Both the position numbers and the translations under genes were made by a program. From the NCBI GenBank assembly GCA_018818235.1, contig JAHISE010000036.1, positions 1-33,568 of the forward strand: a stretch of DNA of 33,568 nucleotides, in the 5' to 3' direction. The notes under the pieces are model-generated. The model was not told where the DNA came from. It saw only the letters and a program-made list of their open reading frames with translations, and searched no databases. Each line of letters starts with the position of its first letter. Position 1 is the first letter of the stretch. Positions 9,193 to 18,682 of this stretch are shown piece by piece. This DNA comes from Patescibacteria group bacterium (GTDB lineage Bacteria; Patescibacteriota; Gracilibacteria; Peribacterales; Peribacteraceae).

Positions 9193-9307
9193 TTCGATCT
9201 ACCATATACGAAACTTACTTCAAGCTTGTGACTCACCACTCGATATGAATGACATCATCTTTCGGGCAACTGACCTTCAACAATACTAATAATCTTCAAA
9301 CACCCAA

Positions 9308-11716
9308 CTACTCCTCTTTCCTAATAACTATCTCCTCCCCTCTCCTAACATCATTCTTAAGCATATATGTCGCCAAACGATTCTCGATAGTTTCTACAAT
9401 TACTCTGCGCATTTCGCGTGCACCAAACTCTCTGCTGTAACCTTTTTCAACAATTGAATTAAGAACCTCTTCCTCAACTTTAATATCAATCCCCTTCTTA
9501 TCTTTAAGATCACTGACAATGTCGGTAAGCATAAGAATGGCAACTTGCTTTGCTTCGTCCATTGTTAACGCATGATATAGAACTACATTATCAAAACGAT
9601 TTACAAACTCAGGCGAAAAGGATCCTTCCTTGATAATATGATCAAGAAGTTGAGATTTGAATGCATCATGATCTGCACTTGATTTGTCTTTAAAGTAATC
9701 CCTTACAAACAAAGCTCCTGCATTTGAAGTTGCAATAATAATGGTATTCCTGAAATCAGTTTTGGACCCGTTGCTGTCAACCAAGAATCCTTCGTCCAAT
9801 ATCTGAAGGAAAAGATTGAGTACCCTTGGATGAGCCTTTTCTATTTCATCCAAAAGAACCAACGAAAACGGTTGGTCATGCACACTCCGTGCAAGAAAAC
9901 TTCCGGAAGATCCTTCACCGGTAATTCCGGAAACCGAAGATTCTGTTCCGTATTCATTCATATCCAACCTGATCATTCTGTCCTCAGATCCAAAATACAC
10001 ATCTGCCAGAACCTTTGCAGTATGCGTTTTGCCAACCCCTGTGGGGCCAAGGAACAGAAACGTACCAAGCGGGCGATTCTCTTCATGTAGCTCCAATGCG
10101 GCTCTTTTAAGAGTTCCCACAAGAGCATCAATCGCCCGTTCCTGTCCAACAATTCGCTTTCTGAGAACTCCATCAAGCTTAAGTATTTTGTCTTTGTCTC
10201 CCTCAGATAAAGAAGTGATATCTATATGTCCTTTTTGAGATACAATCTCACGTATGTGTTTTTCCGTTACAAAACTATCCTTTGCTTCCTTTGCCAACAT
10301 CATTGCATCTTCCATAACGGCAATTGCCTTTCCGGGGAAAGCCAAATTTGCCATATACCTACGCGAAAGAGTCAAGATGCTTCTGAGTGCTTTGTATGTA
10401 ACCTTCACAGTAATTTTCTTCTGAAATTTATACGCATGTTCCATCATAACTTCCATAGTTTCTTCATCCGTTGGCTCATCTATATTTAACTTCTCAAAAA
10501 ACTGATCCAGTGCGGGATCTCTTTTGATCAAAGAATGATAATCTTCGGTATTTATTATGCCAACAAGCTGAATATTTTTTTCACGAATAAACTTCATCAG
10601 TATCCCTTTGATATTCTCACCACCGGACTTTAACATCAAAGCCAGATCTTCTATCACAAGTATAAATCTTCCTGACTCTTGTGCTTTTTTAAGTGCCTGA
10701 AGCAGAAACTTATCGGGGCTTGCTGTACCGGATAAAAGTTCCGCAGTTTTTAGAACCAGAACTCTGGTATAAGCACGAAACTTGGAACGCTCTTGTGTTC
10801 TGATTGTATATACGATGTTTTCAATCAGAGTTTTTTTGCCAACACCCGGATCTCCGATTATCAGCAAATCATGCAGAGAAGATTTTTCCAATATGCGCAC
10901 TGCATTTTTTTGCTTAGATTCATGAATCTTTACTTTGCGATCCGCTACCCAAAAGATGTGTGCGCTCAGATCATAAGTCAACATATCCAATGCATCCGTA
11001 TATCCCATAATCCATGAACGTCCAAACCCACCAAATATCTTCAAAAGTGTTTTTGGGGATAAGTATGGTTCATTTGCATTGAATAACTCATTGAATGATT
11101 CAAGTCTGAGTATTGATTCCATATCTTCTATTGCAAGATCGCATTCGTGTAACACATCTCTGAAGACCTCATTATCACGAAAGTGCGTATAAAGAATAAC
11201 TCCCGCATCTATTCTACTGCGACCCAATTGAATCATTGTTTTTTTTGCATTTGTGATAAATTCATTTACACCGACAACTTTTGCCTGCTCAAGCACGTGA
11301 TGAGCATGTGCAATAAAATCTTTTGGCTCCCTGCCCATTTCTCTTATTATAAAAGTCCCCTTGCGCGTTCTTAGAGCCGCATCAATCAAATTGAAAGTTG
11401 TTATATTATCCAAAGATTTTATATTACTGAGAACATTGAAAGAAATAAGTTCCCTGTCTTCATCCTGCCACTTTTTATTTTTATCAGAATTAAATTCGTA
11501 AGATAAGTAACTGTGGAAAACTGCCAACGGAAACAAGAAAAGAGCAAGTGCAATTATCAACGGCGGAAGTCCTCCGGTAAGCCATATAGTGATCAGCAAG
11601 AAAACAACCACAGTTCCATACAGCGAAAATGCAATATTCCCATAAAAGATCCTTGCAAGGCTTACTCCCAATGCAATGTTTGTGCCGGAAAGGTCAAGAT
11701 TATTATTATCCATCAT
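9308..11716 (-). CDS. Membrane-anchored Clp-like AAA+ ATPase (two AAA domains)
   Basis: Two N-terminal TM segments; Walker A GDPGVGKKT and GPTGVGKTH; D2 Walker B LVLLDEIEKAHPRV and FVNRFDNVV. Confidence 0.88.
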   Translation of the reverse strand: MMDNNNLDLSGTNIALGVSLARIFYGNIAFSLYGTVVVFLLITIWLTGGLPPLIIALALFLFPLAVFHSYLSYEFNSDKNKKWQDEDRELISFNVLSNIKSLDNITTFNLIDAALRTRKGTFIIREMGREPKDFIAHAHHVLEQAKVVGVNEFITNAKKTMIQLGRSRIDAGVILYTHFRDNEVFRDVLHECDLAIEDMESILRLESFNELFNANEPYLSPKTLLKIFGGFGRSWIMGYTDALDMLTYDLSAHIFWVADRKVKIHESKQKNAVRILEKSSLHDLLIIGDPGVGKKTLIENIVYTIRTQERSKFRAYTRVLVLKTAELLSGTASPDKFLLQALKKAQESGRFILVIEDLALMLKSGGENIKGILMKFIREKNIQLVGIINTEDYHSLIKRDPALDQFFEKLNIDEPTDEETMEVMMEHAYKFQKKITVKVTYKALRSILTLSRRYMANLAFPGKAIAVMEDAMMLAKEAKDSFVTEKHIREIVSQKGHIDITSLSEGDKDKILKLDGVLRKRIVGQERAIDALVGTLKRAALELHEENRPLGTFLFLGPTGVGKTHTAKVLADVYFGSEDRMIRLDMNEYGTESSVSGITGEGSSGSFLARSVHDQPFSLVLLDEIEKAHPRVLNLFLQILDEGFLVDSNGSKTDFRNTIIIATSNAGALFVRDYFKDKSSADHDAFKSQLLDHIIKEGSFSPEFVNRFDNVVLYHALTMDEAKQVAILMLTDIVSDLKDKKGIDIKVEEEVLNSIVEKGYSREFGAREMRRVIVETIENRLATYMLKNDVRRGEEIVIRKEE

Positions 11717-12156
11717 GACAAACTACCAACCAAATAAAACACGTCCATTGCTATTAGAATTGGAAAGAAGAACCAAACAATTAAGACCGAAACGAATATA
11801 GCAAGAACAACAAGCTCCATAGCCACTCCGATTACAAATGCAACCGTCCTGAATATCATTCCGATAATCCTTGACGTACAATTGAGAGTAAACGCCTGAG
11901 CTATTAATCCGATATTTAAGCCTTTACTTGGATATTTATCCGTGATGCTCTTCCATGGCTTAAAAAATGTCCTAATCAGGAACAAAAATGAAAATATTTC
12001 ATTTACAGTCCACAAAAACCTTAGTCCCCCTCTGATAATAATAACTGGCATCTGCAGGAAGTACCAATGAAGGAACCTGAGGCAAGTTACGCCGAGTAGA
12101 TGTGAGGACATTAGAATCAAAAATGGATATGGATGCAGATGATATAGATTATTCAT
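11713..12156 (-). CDS. Conserved membrane protein, translationally coupled to the Clp-like ATPase
   Basis: Several TM segments; 4-bp overlap with the ATPase start. The ORF runs to 12225, but the extra N-terminus reads through repeat-derived sequence, so the start is uncertain. Confidence 0.65.
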   Translation of the reverse strand: MNNLYHLHPYPFLILMSSHLLGVTCLRFLHWYFLQMPVIIIRGGLRFLWTVNEIFSFLFLIRTFFKPWKSITDKYPSKGLNIGLIAQAFTLNCTSRIIGMIFRTVAFVIGVAMELVVLAIFVSVLIVWFFFPILIAMDVFYLVGSLS

Positions 12157-12199
12157 CTGATTATACCAGAAAAGTGGGGGTAATTGAACCGACTTTATA

Positions 12200-12294
12200 G
12201 CAATTGGCTTATTGGCTATTGGCAATTCGCTTACTATCTCTATTAATGGAGAAAACTAGCCAATATGCTAATTGCTAAATGACAATTGCCATTG
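12200..12294. repeat. Facing heptamer arrays (attggct / agccaat) between divergent genes
   Basis: ttggctt attggct attggca attcgct ... agccaat atgctaa ttgctaa atgacaa ttgccat. Confidence 0.75.
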
Positions 12295-12343
12295 TAAAAA
12301 CTTCTACTTGGCTTTTAACAACTCTGATGTAAAGTACCATTCA

Positions 12344-12937
12344 ATGTCAGGTACATTTATAGTACTCGAAGGCCCTGATGGATGCGGAACCACATTGCAT
12401 GCTCGCCTTCTTTACGAGCGTTTGAAAAACGAAGGTATGAATGTTGTACCCACTTTTGAACCTTCGAACGGCCCGATAGGAAATGAAATAAGAGATATAC
12501 TTCATAGCCACAAAGAGATATCACCAATGGAACTTCAACAGATGTTTTGCGATGATCGTAAATGGCATGTTGAAAATGTTATTGAACCGGCTCTGGATAA
12601 AGGAAAAATTGTTATCAGTGACAGATTTTTCTGTTCCACTATTTGCTATGGCACAGCACTTGGTTTAAGCAAGGATAAGATGAAAGATTTGAATAAAGAT
12701 TTTATACAACCTGATCAGGTATTTTTCCTATTGCCACCTTTTGAAGTCTGCAGAAAACGCATGGGGAAACGTGATAAGCATGACTCTCTGGAAGATGATT
12801 CCCTCCAACAAAAAGTCTACAAGGAGTATCAGGAGCTAGCTCGTGAGCACGATTTCATTAAAGTTATTGATTCATCGGGGGAGAAGGAGGAAGTTGCCTC
12901 GAAGATATATGAGGTCATTACTAAAATGATAAAGTAA
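12344..12937 (+). CDS. tmk: Thymidylate kinase
   Basis: MSGTFIVLEGPDGCGTTLHARLLYERL, P-loop variant GPDGCGTT; DRFFCSTICYGTALG. Start moved from 12272 (inside repeats) to 12344. Confidence 0.88.
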   Translation: MSGTFIVLEGPDGCGTTLHARLLYERLKNEGMNVVPTFEPSNGPIGNEIRDILHSHKEISPMELQQMFCDDRKWHVENVIEPALDKGKIVISDRFFCSTICYGTALGLSKDKMKDLNKDFIQPDQVFFLLPPFEVCRKRMGKRDKHDSLEDDSLQQKVYKEYQELAREHDFIKVIDSSGEKEEVASKIYEVITKMIK

Positions 12938-13028
12938 ATAGTTTATAGTGAAAAATGAATAGTGTTTTATCCCTAAAGACACCTACTGTATTCTCACTTT
13001 TAACTATTCACTTTTAACTTTTAACTTA
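12935..13028. repeat. Facing heptamer arrays between tmk and folD
   Basis: actttta actattc actttta actttta actta, with a reverse-complement-like arm tagtgaaaaatgaatagtg. Confidence 0.75.
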
Positions 13029-13068
13029 TTTCTGGCTATCAACCCCAAAGTACCACTATCATATATCC

Positions 13069-13914
13069 ATGCCAGCCACCCTCCTCTCCGGTCGTGAAGC
13101 AGCAGGCGCTCTGCTTGAAGGTCTGAAATCAAAAGTTAAAGAGCTGGATCCTAAGCTTGTGATCGTTCAGGTGGGTGAAGATCCCGCTAGTTCCAGTTAC
13201 ATTAAACAGAAGTTTAAGAGTTGCGAGAAGGTAGGCATGAGAAGCGAACACATGCACCTTCCACCAGATACTTCGCTTGATGATCTGATGAATGTTATCG
13301 ATAAACTTAATACCGATGCCGATGTATCCGGCTTTATAGTACAGCTACCATTACCAAAGCAACTTGAAGACAAGGTTCCTGAAATAATCCGAGCAATTGA
13401 TCCCAAGAAAGATGTTGATGGATTCGGAGCATATAACCTTGGCAAAACATTTCTTTCGACTGAATTTGAACACCTGCCACCGGCAACACCATCGGGAATT
13501 ATCGCAATGCTTGAACATTACAAAATTCAAATAGAAGGCAAGCATGCTGTGATTGTTGGAAGAAGTAATATCGTTGGCAAGCCACTTTCCATAATGCTTC
13601 TGAACCGAAATGCAACGGTTACCGTATGCCATAGCAGAACAAAAGACCTTGCATCTTTAACAAGACTCGGAGACATTCTGATCTGCGCCGTTGGTAAAGC
13701 CAAAATGATTACAAGAGATATGGTAAAAGAAGGAGCAATTGTAATAGATGTTGGAATGAACAAAACCGAATATGGACTGGTGGGTGACGTAGATTTTGAA
13801 GAAGTTAAAGAAATTGCATCTGCAATAACACCGGTACCGGGAGGTGTGGGTCCTATGACAGTTGCAAGCCTAATAAGAAACTGTGTTAGGGCTAAAGAAA
13901 GACAAACTAATTAA
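13069..13914 (+). CDS. folD: Bifunctional methylenetetrahydrofolate dehydrogenase/cyclohydrolase
   Basis: VQVGEDPASSSYIKQKFKSCEKVGM, GFIVQLPLPKQL, PKKDVDGF, VIVGRSNIVGKPL, TPVPGGVGPMTVASL. Confidence 0.96.
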   Translation: MPATLLSGREAAGALLEGLKSKVKELDPKLVIVQVGEDPASSSYIKQKFKSCEKVGMRSEHMHLPPDTSLDDLMNVIDKLNTDADVSGFIVQLPLPKQLEDKVPEIIRAIDPKKDVDGFGAYNLGKTFLSTEFEHLPPATPSGIIAMLEHYKIQIEGKHAVIVGRSNIVGKPLSIMLLNRNATVTVCHSRTKDLASLTRLGDILICAVGKAKMITRDMVKEGAIVIDVGMNKTEYGLVGDVDFEEVKEIASAITPVPGGVGPMTVASLIRNCVRAKERQTN

Positions 13915-14414
13915 CCCGCTCTCCTTCTGCGTTGTTCAATTCTATCTTTTTTTGCAATTATATGTGAACCAGATTTCTTACCACCCTTTTTTCCATACTG
14001 ATGACTTCTGAATCTCATTTGATCGTGTCCGGCATCTGATCTGTGTTTAATAGCATCATGTAAATCATCCTGCATTAATCTAATTCTATTCAATACATCT
14101 AGTTCCGGAGACAGTGACTCTGCACTTTTGATAGATGCTATTTGGAATTCGTATCCCTTAATTCTATGTAATACTTCTTTCCTTACTTCCAATGGCATTC
14201 TTCCTTTTACACTCGCATTAATACTATCGATCTCCATTACAATATTGATTGAATCTGATCTCCCAGTATTATCCAATTCATATTTCAATTCCGCTAACAA
14301 CTGAGCCAGATCATATTTTTCTTCATCATGAATTTCATCTGTCAAACGACTCTTAATCGCCTCGATTTCATCTGAATTCATCAAATATATGTCACTATCT
14401 AATTTTTGTATCAT
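13911..14414 (-). CDS. Hypothetical protein with strongly basic C-terminus
   Basis: 167 aa ORF ending KKGGKKSGSHIIAKKDRIEQRRRRAG; convergent 4-bp overlap with folD. Confidence 0.6.
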   Translation of the reverse strand: MIQKLDSDIYLMNSDEIEAIKSRLTDEIHDEEKYDLAQLLAELKYELDNTGRSDSINIVMEIDSINASVKGRMPLEVRKEVLHRIKGYEFQIASIKSAESLSPELDVLNRIRLMQDDLHDAIKHRSDAGHDQMRFRSHQYGKKGGKKSGSHIIAKKDRIEQRRRRAG

Positions 14415-14537
14415 ATTGATATTATATCATTTATTTATAGTTTAGTCAATCTTCAATGAATCAAGTATATTACCAAATATTTGTTTATGCTTAGGCTTAT
14501 AATCCGTTCTAATTATTTATTCAGTTACGCAAAAACT

Positions 14538-14570
14538 CGATTGTTGATTGTTGATTGTTGATTGTCGAAT
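14538..14570. repeat. Heptamer array (tgattgt)n
   Basis: cgattgt tgattgt tgattgt tgattgt cgaat. Confidence 0.88.
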
Positions 14571-14620
14571 GCCTGACGGCCGTAGCTCCGCCGAGGCGGA
14601 CGAAGGCTGGTCGATTGCCA

Positions 14621-15103
14621 TCACGGGCATATCCTCGAAATCCTCTGCTTACAAGTTACCGACGAAAAGAATTCATCACCATTCTCAATCATATTACAAA
14701 CAGCCGGATCACAAAGCTTTAAAGCCACCATAGAGATACATTTGTTCTTTGGCGGACTGGTTTCGGAATATCTGAAACTCTCACCTTGAATTTTATCACA
14801 AAATCTTACCTCACCATTATCCCAAGCAGTTTCCTGATAGCAATGATCTTGTGGAAGTCCCAATAAATCCTCACATGGATCTCCCAAAACATCCTGAATC
14901 TCTTCCATCGGTACTTCCTGTACTGTCGTACCCGTTTCCGACTCTAAATTGGTATAGACCAATTCTGGTTCTTCTGTTATTGGATCCTCTATAACAATAG
15001 AATCCCTATCCCCCACGTCATTAATCATCCTAATGACTGCATCCCTATTCAGATAAGCCAAATAAAGTGCTGCAGCCAAAAGAAGAATAATAAAGTATTT
15101 CAT
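14621..15103 (-). CDS. Hypothetical membrane-anchored, Cys-containing extracytoplasmic protein
   Basis: N-terminal TM MKYFIILLLAAALYLAYL; acidic linker; multiple Cys. Confidence 0.55.
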   Translation of the reverse strand: MKYFIILLLAAALYLAYLNRDAVIRMINDVGDRDSIVIEDPITEEPELVYTNLESETGTTVQEVPMEEIQDVLGDPCEDLLGLPQDHCYQETAWDNGEVRFCDKIQGESFRYSETSPPKNKCISMVALKLCDPAVCNMIENGDEFFSSVTCKQRISRICP

Positions 15104-15176
15104 GTTACTATTCTACCTCAAAACAAAATAAAACCCAATTTTGATTGATTCTCTATATTTCTGAGATCCAATTTCG

Positions 15177-15284
15177 ACCGGAATACGGAATATGATTACA
15201 TGATGCTATCACATATCGCATAGAAAGCTTTCCAATTACTCATAAATAGCTTACGGATTCCGGATTCCGGATTCCGAATATCCG
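15177..15284. repeat. Facing heptamer arrays (ccggaat / attccgg)
   Basis: ccggaatacggaatat ... cggattc cggattc cggattc cgaatatccg. Confidence 0.75.
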
Positions 15285-15466
15285 AAACAAATTTAGTGCC
15301 TGCAGAATTATTAAAATATTCGTAAAATATTCGAATATCATGTTGCTAACTTCAAATCTATCTGTAGAATATCTCCGTGGAAGATGACAATTCCCTCAAA
15401 TTTGGCTCTCAAGAGTTCGCTCCTGCAGGCCTTAGTTTTTGTATCTTAATTTTTCCCTCTTAATAT

Positions 15467-16978
15467 ATGTGTGGAGTAATTGCTGTCTCAGCCTACCGCA
15501 ATGTTATTCAAGATCTTTATGACGGTCTGATAATGCTACAACACAGAGGACAAGATGCAGCAGGTATAATAACTTATAATTCCCAGTTCCATCTTAAAAA
15601 AGCAAACGGGATGGTACGCGACGTTTTTCATGCAAAATCTATTGGAAGGTTAACCGGAACGGTGGGAATAGGACATGTCCGATATCCTACAGCGGGATGT
15701 TCCAGTGAGTTTGAGGCACAGCCCTTCTTCGTATCAACACCATTCGGAATTGCACTGGCACATAACGGCAACCTAACAAACACCGATGAACTCAGGAAAA
15801 AACTTATAGAAAAGGAATACCGCCATCTTAATACCAACTCAGATTCGGAAGTTCTGCTAAATATTTTTTCAGTGGCACTAAGAAACCAGAAACCTAAAGG
15901 AAAACTGAGTCCTGATCACGTGTTCGGTGCAATAAGCTCGGTTTTTAGGCAATGCAAAGGCGCATATTCCAGTGTCGCTCTGATCGGAGGTCAGGGAATT
16001 GTGGGATTCAGAGACCCACATGGAATCAGACCTTTGCAATTGGGTAGACGTAAATTCGGAATGAAGGAGGAATATATTATTGCATCCGAAAATACCGCAT
16101 TCAAAGCACTTGATTTTGAATTTATAAGGGACGTCAACCCTGGAGAGGCAATATTCATTGATACAAAGAATAAACTGCACACAAAACAAATTGTTAAGGG
16201 CGAACTTAACCCTTGTATATTCGAATGGGTGTATCTGGCAGCTCCGGATTCGACCCTTGACGGAGTGAATGTATATAAAGCACGAGTTAGAATGGGAGAA
16301 TATCTTGCTGAGAAAATTAAAAAAGCAAATATAAAAATCGATACAGTTATACCTGTTCCGGACACAGGCAGACCAATAGCCGCCGGACTCGCCGATAAAC
16401 TAAAGATACGTTATCGCGAAGGACTGATTAAAAACAGATATATTACACGCACATTTATAATGCCAGGGCAGGAAGTTCGTAAACGCAATCTTCACTTTAA
16501 GCTTCATCCGATTGAACTTGAATTCAAAAACAAAAGAGTTTTGCTGGTTGATGACTCTATTGTACGTGGAAATACAAGTAAAAAAATTGTTGAGCTTGTT
16601 CGCCAAGCCGGAGCAAAGAAAGTGTATTTCGCATCGGCAGCAGCTCCTATTGTATGTCCAGATCCTTATGGCATAGATCTGCCCACCAAAACTGAATTGA
16701 TAGCAGCAAACTACACAGTTGAAGAGATCAGGAAACATATTGGAGCTGACGGTTTGTTCTACGGATCAGTTGAAGATCTTGAAAAATCAATCAAGTATGG
16801 TAATAACAATATTAAAGAATTTTCAGAAGGATGCTTTACCTGCAAGTATCCCACTCCTGAAGTTTCACTTAAAAAACTGCAAGCAATGGGAGTAAAAAGA
16901 AATCGCACACGTGATTCGTATGAATTCGAATCATTTGATGAGGATGAGGACTCAACTAAAACGATGACTTTGGTTTGA
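15467..16978 (+). CDS. purF: Amidophosphoribosyltransferase
   Basis: MCGVIAV N-terminal Cys nucleophile; VPDTGRPIAAGLA; RVLLVDDSIVRGNTSKKIV PRPP motif. Confidence 0.97.
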   Translation: MCGVIAVSAYRNVIQDLYDGLIMLQHRGQDAAGIITYNSQFHLKKANGMVRDVFHAKSIGRLTGTVGIGHVRYPTAGCSSEFEAQPFFVSTPFGIALAHNGNLTNTDELRKKLIEKEYRHLNTNSDSEVLLNIFSVALRNQKPKGKLSPDHVFGAISSVFRQCKGAYSSVALIGGQGIVGFRDPHGIRPLQLGRRKFGMKEEYIIASENTAFKALDFEFIRDVNPGEAIFIDTKNKLHTKQIVKGELNPCIFEWVYLAAPDSTLDGVNVYKARVRMGEYLAEKIKKANIKIDTVIPVPDTGRPIAAGLADKLKIRYREGLIKNRYITRTFIMPGQEVRKRNLHFKLHPIELEFKNKRVLLVDDSIVRGNTSKKIVELVRQAGAKKVYFASAAAPIVCPDPYGIDLPTKTELIAANYTVEEIRKHIGADGLFYGSVEDLEKSIKYGNNNIKEFSEGCFTCKYPTPEVSLKKLQAMGVKRNRTRDSYEFESFDEDEDSTKTMTLV

Positions 16979-17010
16979 CAATCGACATTCGACAATCGAC
17001 AATCGACATA
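16976..17010. repeat. Heptamer array forming the whole purF-purD spacer
   Basis: tgacaat cgacatt cgacaat cgacaat cgacata; TGA is the purF stop and the last base is the A of the purD ATG. Confidence 0.9.
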
Positions 17011-18335
17011 TGAAAGTATTATTAATATCATCGTCAGCGAGGGGACATGCGATCGCTGATGCATTTGCCAGAAGCCCACAAAAGCCTGATTTGATATCCA
17101 TTTGCTCATCTAATAATCCTGGTATTAAGAAACTTTCATCAAGATTTGATGTTGGAGACATAATGGATTTTGGTTTTATTGCTTCTATTGCAAAAGAGAC
17201 TAAGCCTGATTTTGCCTTTATAGGACCGGAAGATCCTATGGGAGCAGGACTTGCTGATGTTCTGGAGGAAATAAATATTCCAACAGTCGCACCAAAAAAA
17301 TCCCTAGCCAGAATAGAATCATCAAAAGGATTTACCCGTGATCTGCTTGATAAACATGACATAAAAGCTAATCCTAAATTCAAAGTCTTTGGCTCTACTG
17401 AGAGCTCTGCTATGTACACTTTTATTGATCAAGAATTGAGAGGAGAATTCGTAATCAAATACGACGCACTTAAAGGAGGTAAAGGAGTAAAAGTAAGTGG
17501 CGAACACGTTCACTCAATCGAAGAAGGAGTTGAGTATGCTCAAAGATGTATAGAAGAATGCGGCAAAGTTGTAATAGAAGAAAAACTTGTAGGTCAGGAA
17601 TTCAGCTTACTTAGTTTTACATCAGGAATAACTACAATTAACATGCCTGCTGTTCAGGACCATAAGAGAGCATTCGAAGGTGATACGGGACCAAATACGG
17701 GTGGAATGGGAACTTATAGTGACACAAATCATTCACTCCCCTTCCTGACCGAAAATGACATCAAAAGAGCAAGTGAAATCAACGCACTAACAGCCAAAGC
17801 TCTTCAAGAAGAATGTGGTGAACCATATAAGGGAATATTATATGGTGGATTTATAGCAGTGAAAGACGGTGTAAGAGTTATTGAATATAACTCCAGATTT
17901 GGTGATCCGGAAGCATTGAATATTCTTCCGTTACTGAGATCCGACTTTGTAGATATTTGCAAAGGAATAATCACAGAGTCACTTGATCAAAGTATGGTCA
18001 CATTCGAAAATAAAGCTACCGTATGCAAGTACATAACACCGGAAGGTTACCCTATCAACAAAGACCAACAAGGTGAGATAGTATCATTTCCAGAAATTTC
18101 CGAAGATGCTCGAATTTTCTATGGAGATATATCTGAAGATGACGATGGAACCTTGCACTTAGGAGGCTCCAGAACAGCTGGAATAGTTGGTATAGGAGAT
18201 AGTATAGAAGAAGCAGAAGCAATTGCTCAAAAGCTATGCGAAGAAGTCCGTGGTCCGGTTAGATATAGAAAAGATATAGGAACATCTGAAATAGTATTAA
18301 AACGTATTGAGATGTTAGATGAACTGAGAAAATAA
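17010..18335 (+). CDS. purD: Phosphoribosylamine--glycine ligase
   Basis: MKVLLISSSARGHAIADAFARSP; AVQDHKRAFEGDTGPNTGGMGTYS; EYNSRFGDPEALNILPLL. Confidence 0.94.
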   Translation: MKVLLISSSARGHAIADAFARSPQKPDLISICSSNNPGIKKLSSRFDVGDIMDFGFIASIAKETKPDFAFIGPEDPMGAGLADVLEEINIPTVAPKKSLARIESSKGFTRDLLDKHDIKANPKFKVFGSTESSAMYTFIDQELRGEFVIKYDALKGGKGVKVSGEHVHSIEEGVEYAQRCIEECGKVVIEEKLVGQEFSLLSFTSGITTINMPAVQDHKRAFEGDTGPNTGGMGTYSDTNHSLPFLTENDIKRASEINALTAKALQEECGEPYKGILYGGFIAVKDGVRVIEYNSRFGDPEALNILPLLRSDFVDICKGIITESLDQSMVTFENKATVCKYITPEGYPINKDQQGEIVSFPEISEDARIFYGDISEDDDGTLHLGGSRTAGIVGIGDSIEEAEAIAQKLCEEVRGPVRYRKDIGTSEIVLKRIEMLDELRK

Positions 18336-18452
18336 ATAGTTCGAGTGATTTACCAAAGGCAAGACCTGCTCTGGTCATTTATTATATAAACTAAAGCATA
18401 AACCAGAGCACCTCTCTCGCCTTCGCGTAGCAGTATCGAAGTCTCGTATGTT

Positions 18453-18589
18453 ATACTGCTTTTAGTTAATAATTCCGAAAAATTTACTGTGCTTTTATTA
18501 TGCAATCTCGTACTCCATAGCCATTAGAAATAGATTTGTTAATAATTAATGAGTCCTCAAGAACCGGAATTATTTAGACGAAGGAGTAT
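18453..18589. mobile_element. MITE-like dispersed repeat, copy 1
   Basis: 137 bp, near-identical to 33431-33568; ends are imperfect inverted repeats (ATACTGCTTTTAGTTAATAATTCCG / CGGAATTATTTAGACGAAGGAGTAT). Confidence 0.8.
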
Positions 18590-18682
18590 AATAGCGATAT
18601 TGAGCTTTTGTAAAAACGCTACGGCGTAGCGAGGTCGAGATGCGAGGACAATCAAAAAATTGTATAACTTATTTATTCAAAT

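Noticed and set aside
11713-12225. Full-length 170-aa start at 12225
   Set aside because: The N-terminal residues are encoded by the repeat array; an internal start is more likely.
15306-15342. AT-rich aaatattcgtaaaatattcgaatat as a replication origin or promoter
   Set aside because: No DnaA boxes or origin-associated genes nearby; most simply a further degenerate micro-repeat.
18367-18410. TGCTCTGGT/ACCAGAGCA inverted repeat downstream of purD as a terminator
   Set aside because: Stem is perfect, but the loop is 26 nt and no T-run follows; too weak to call.
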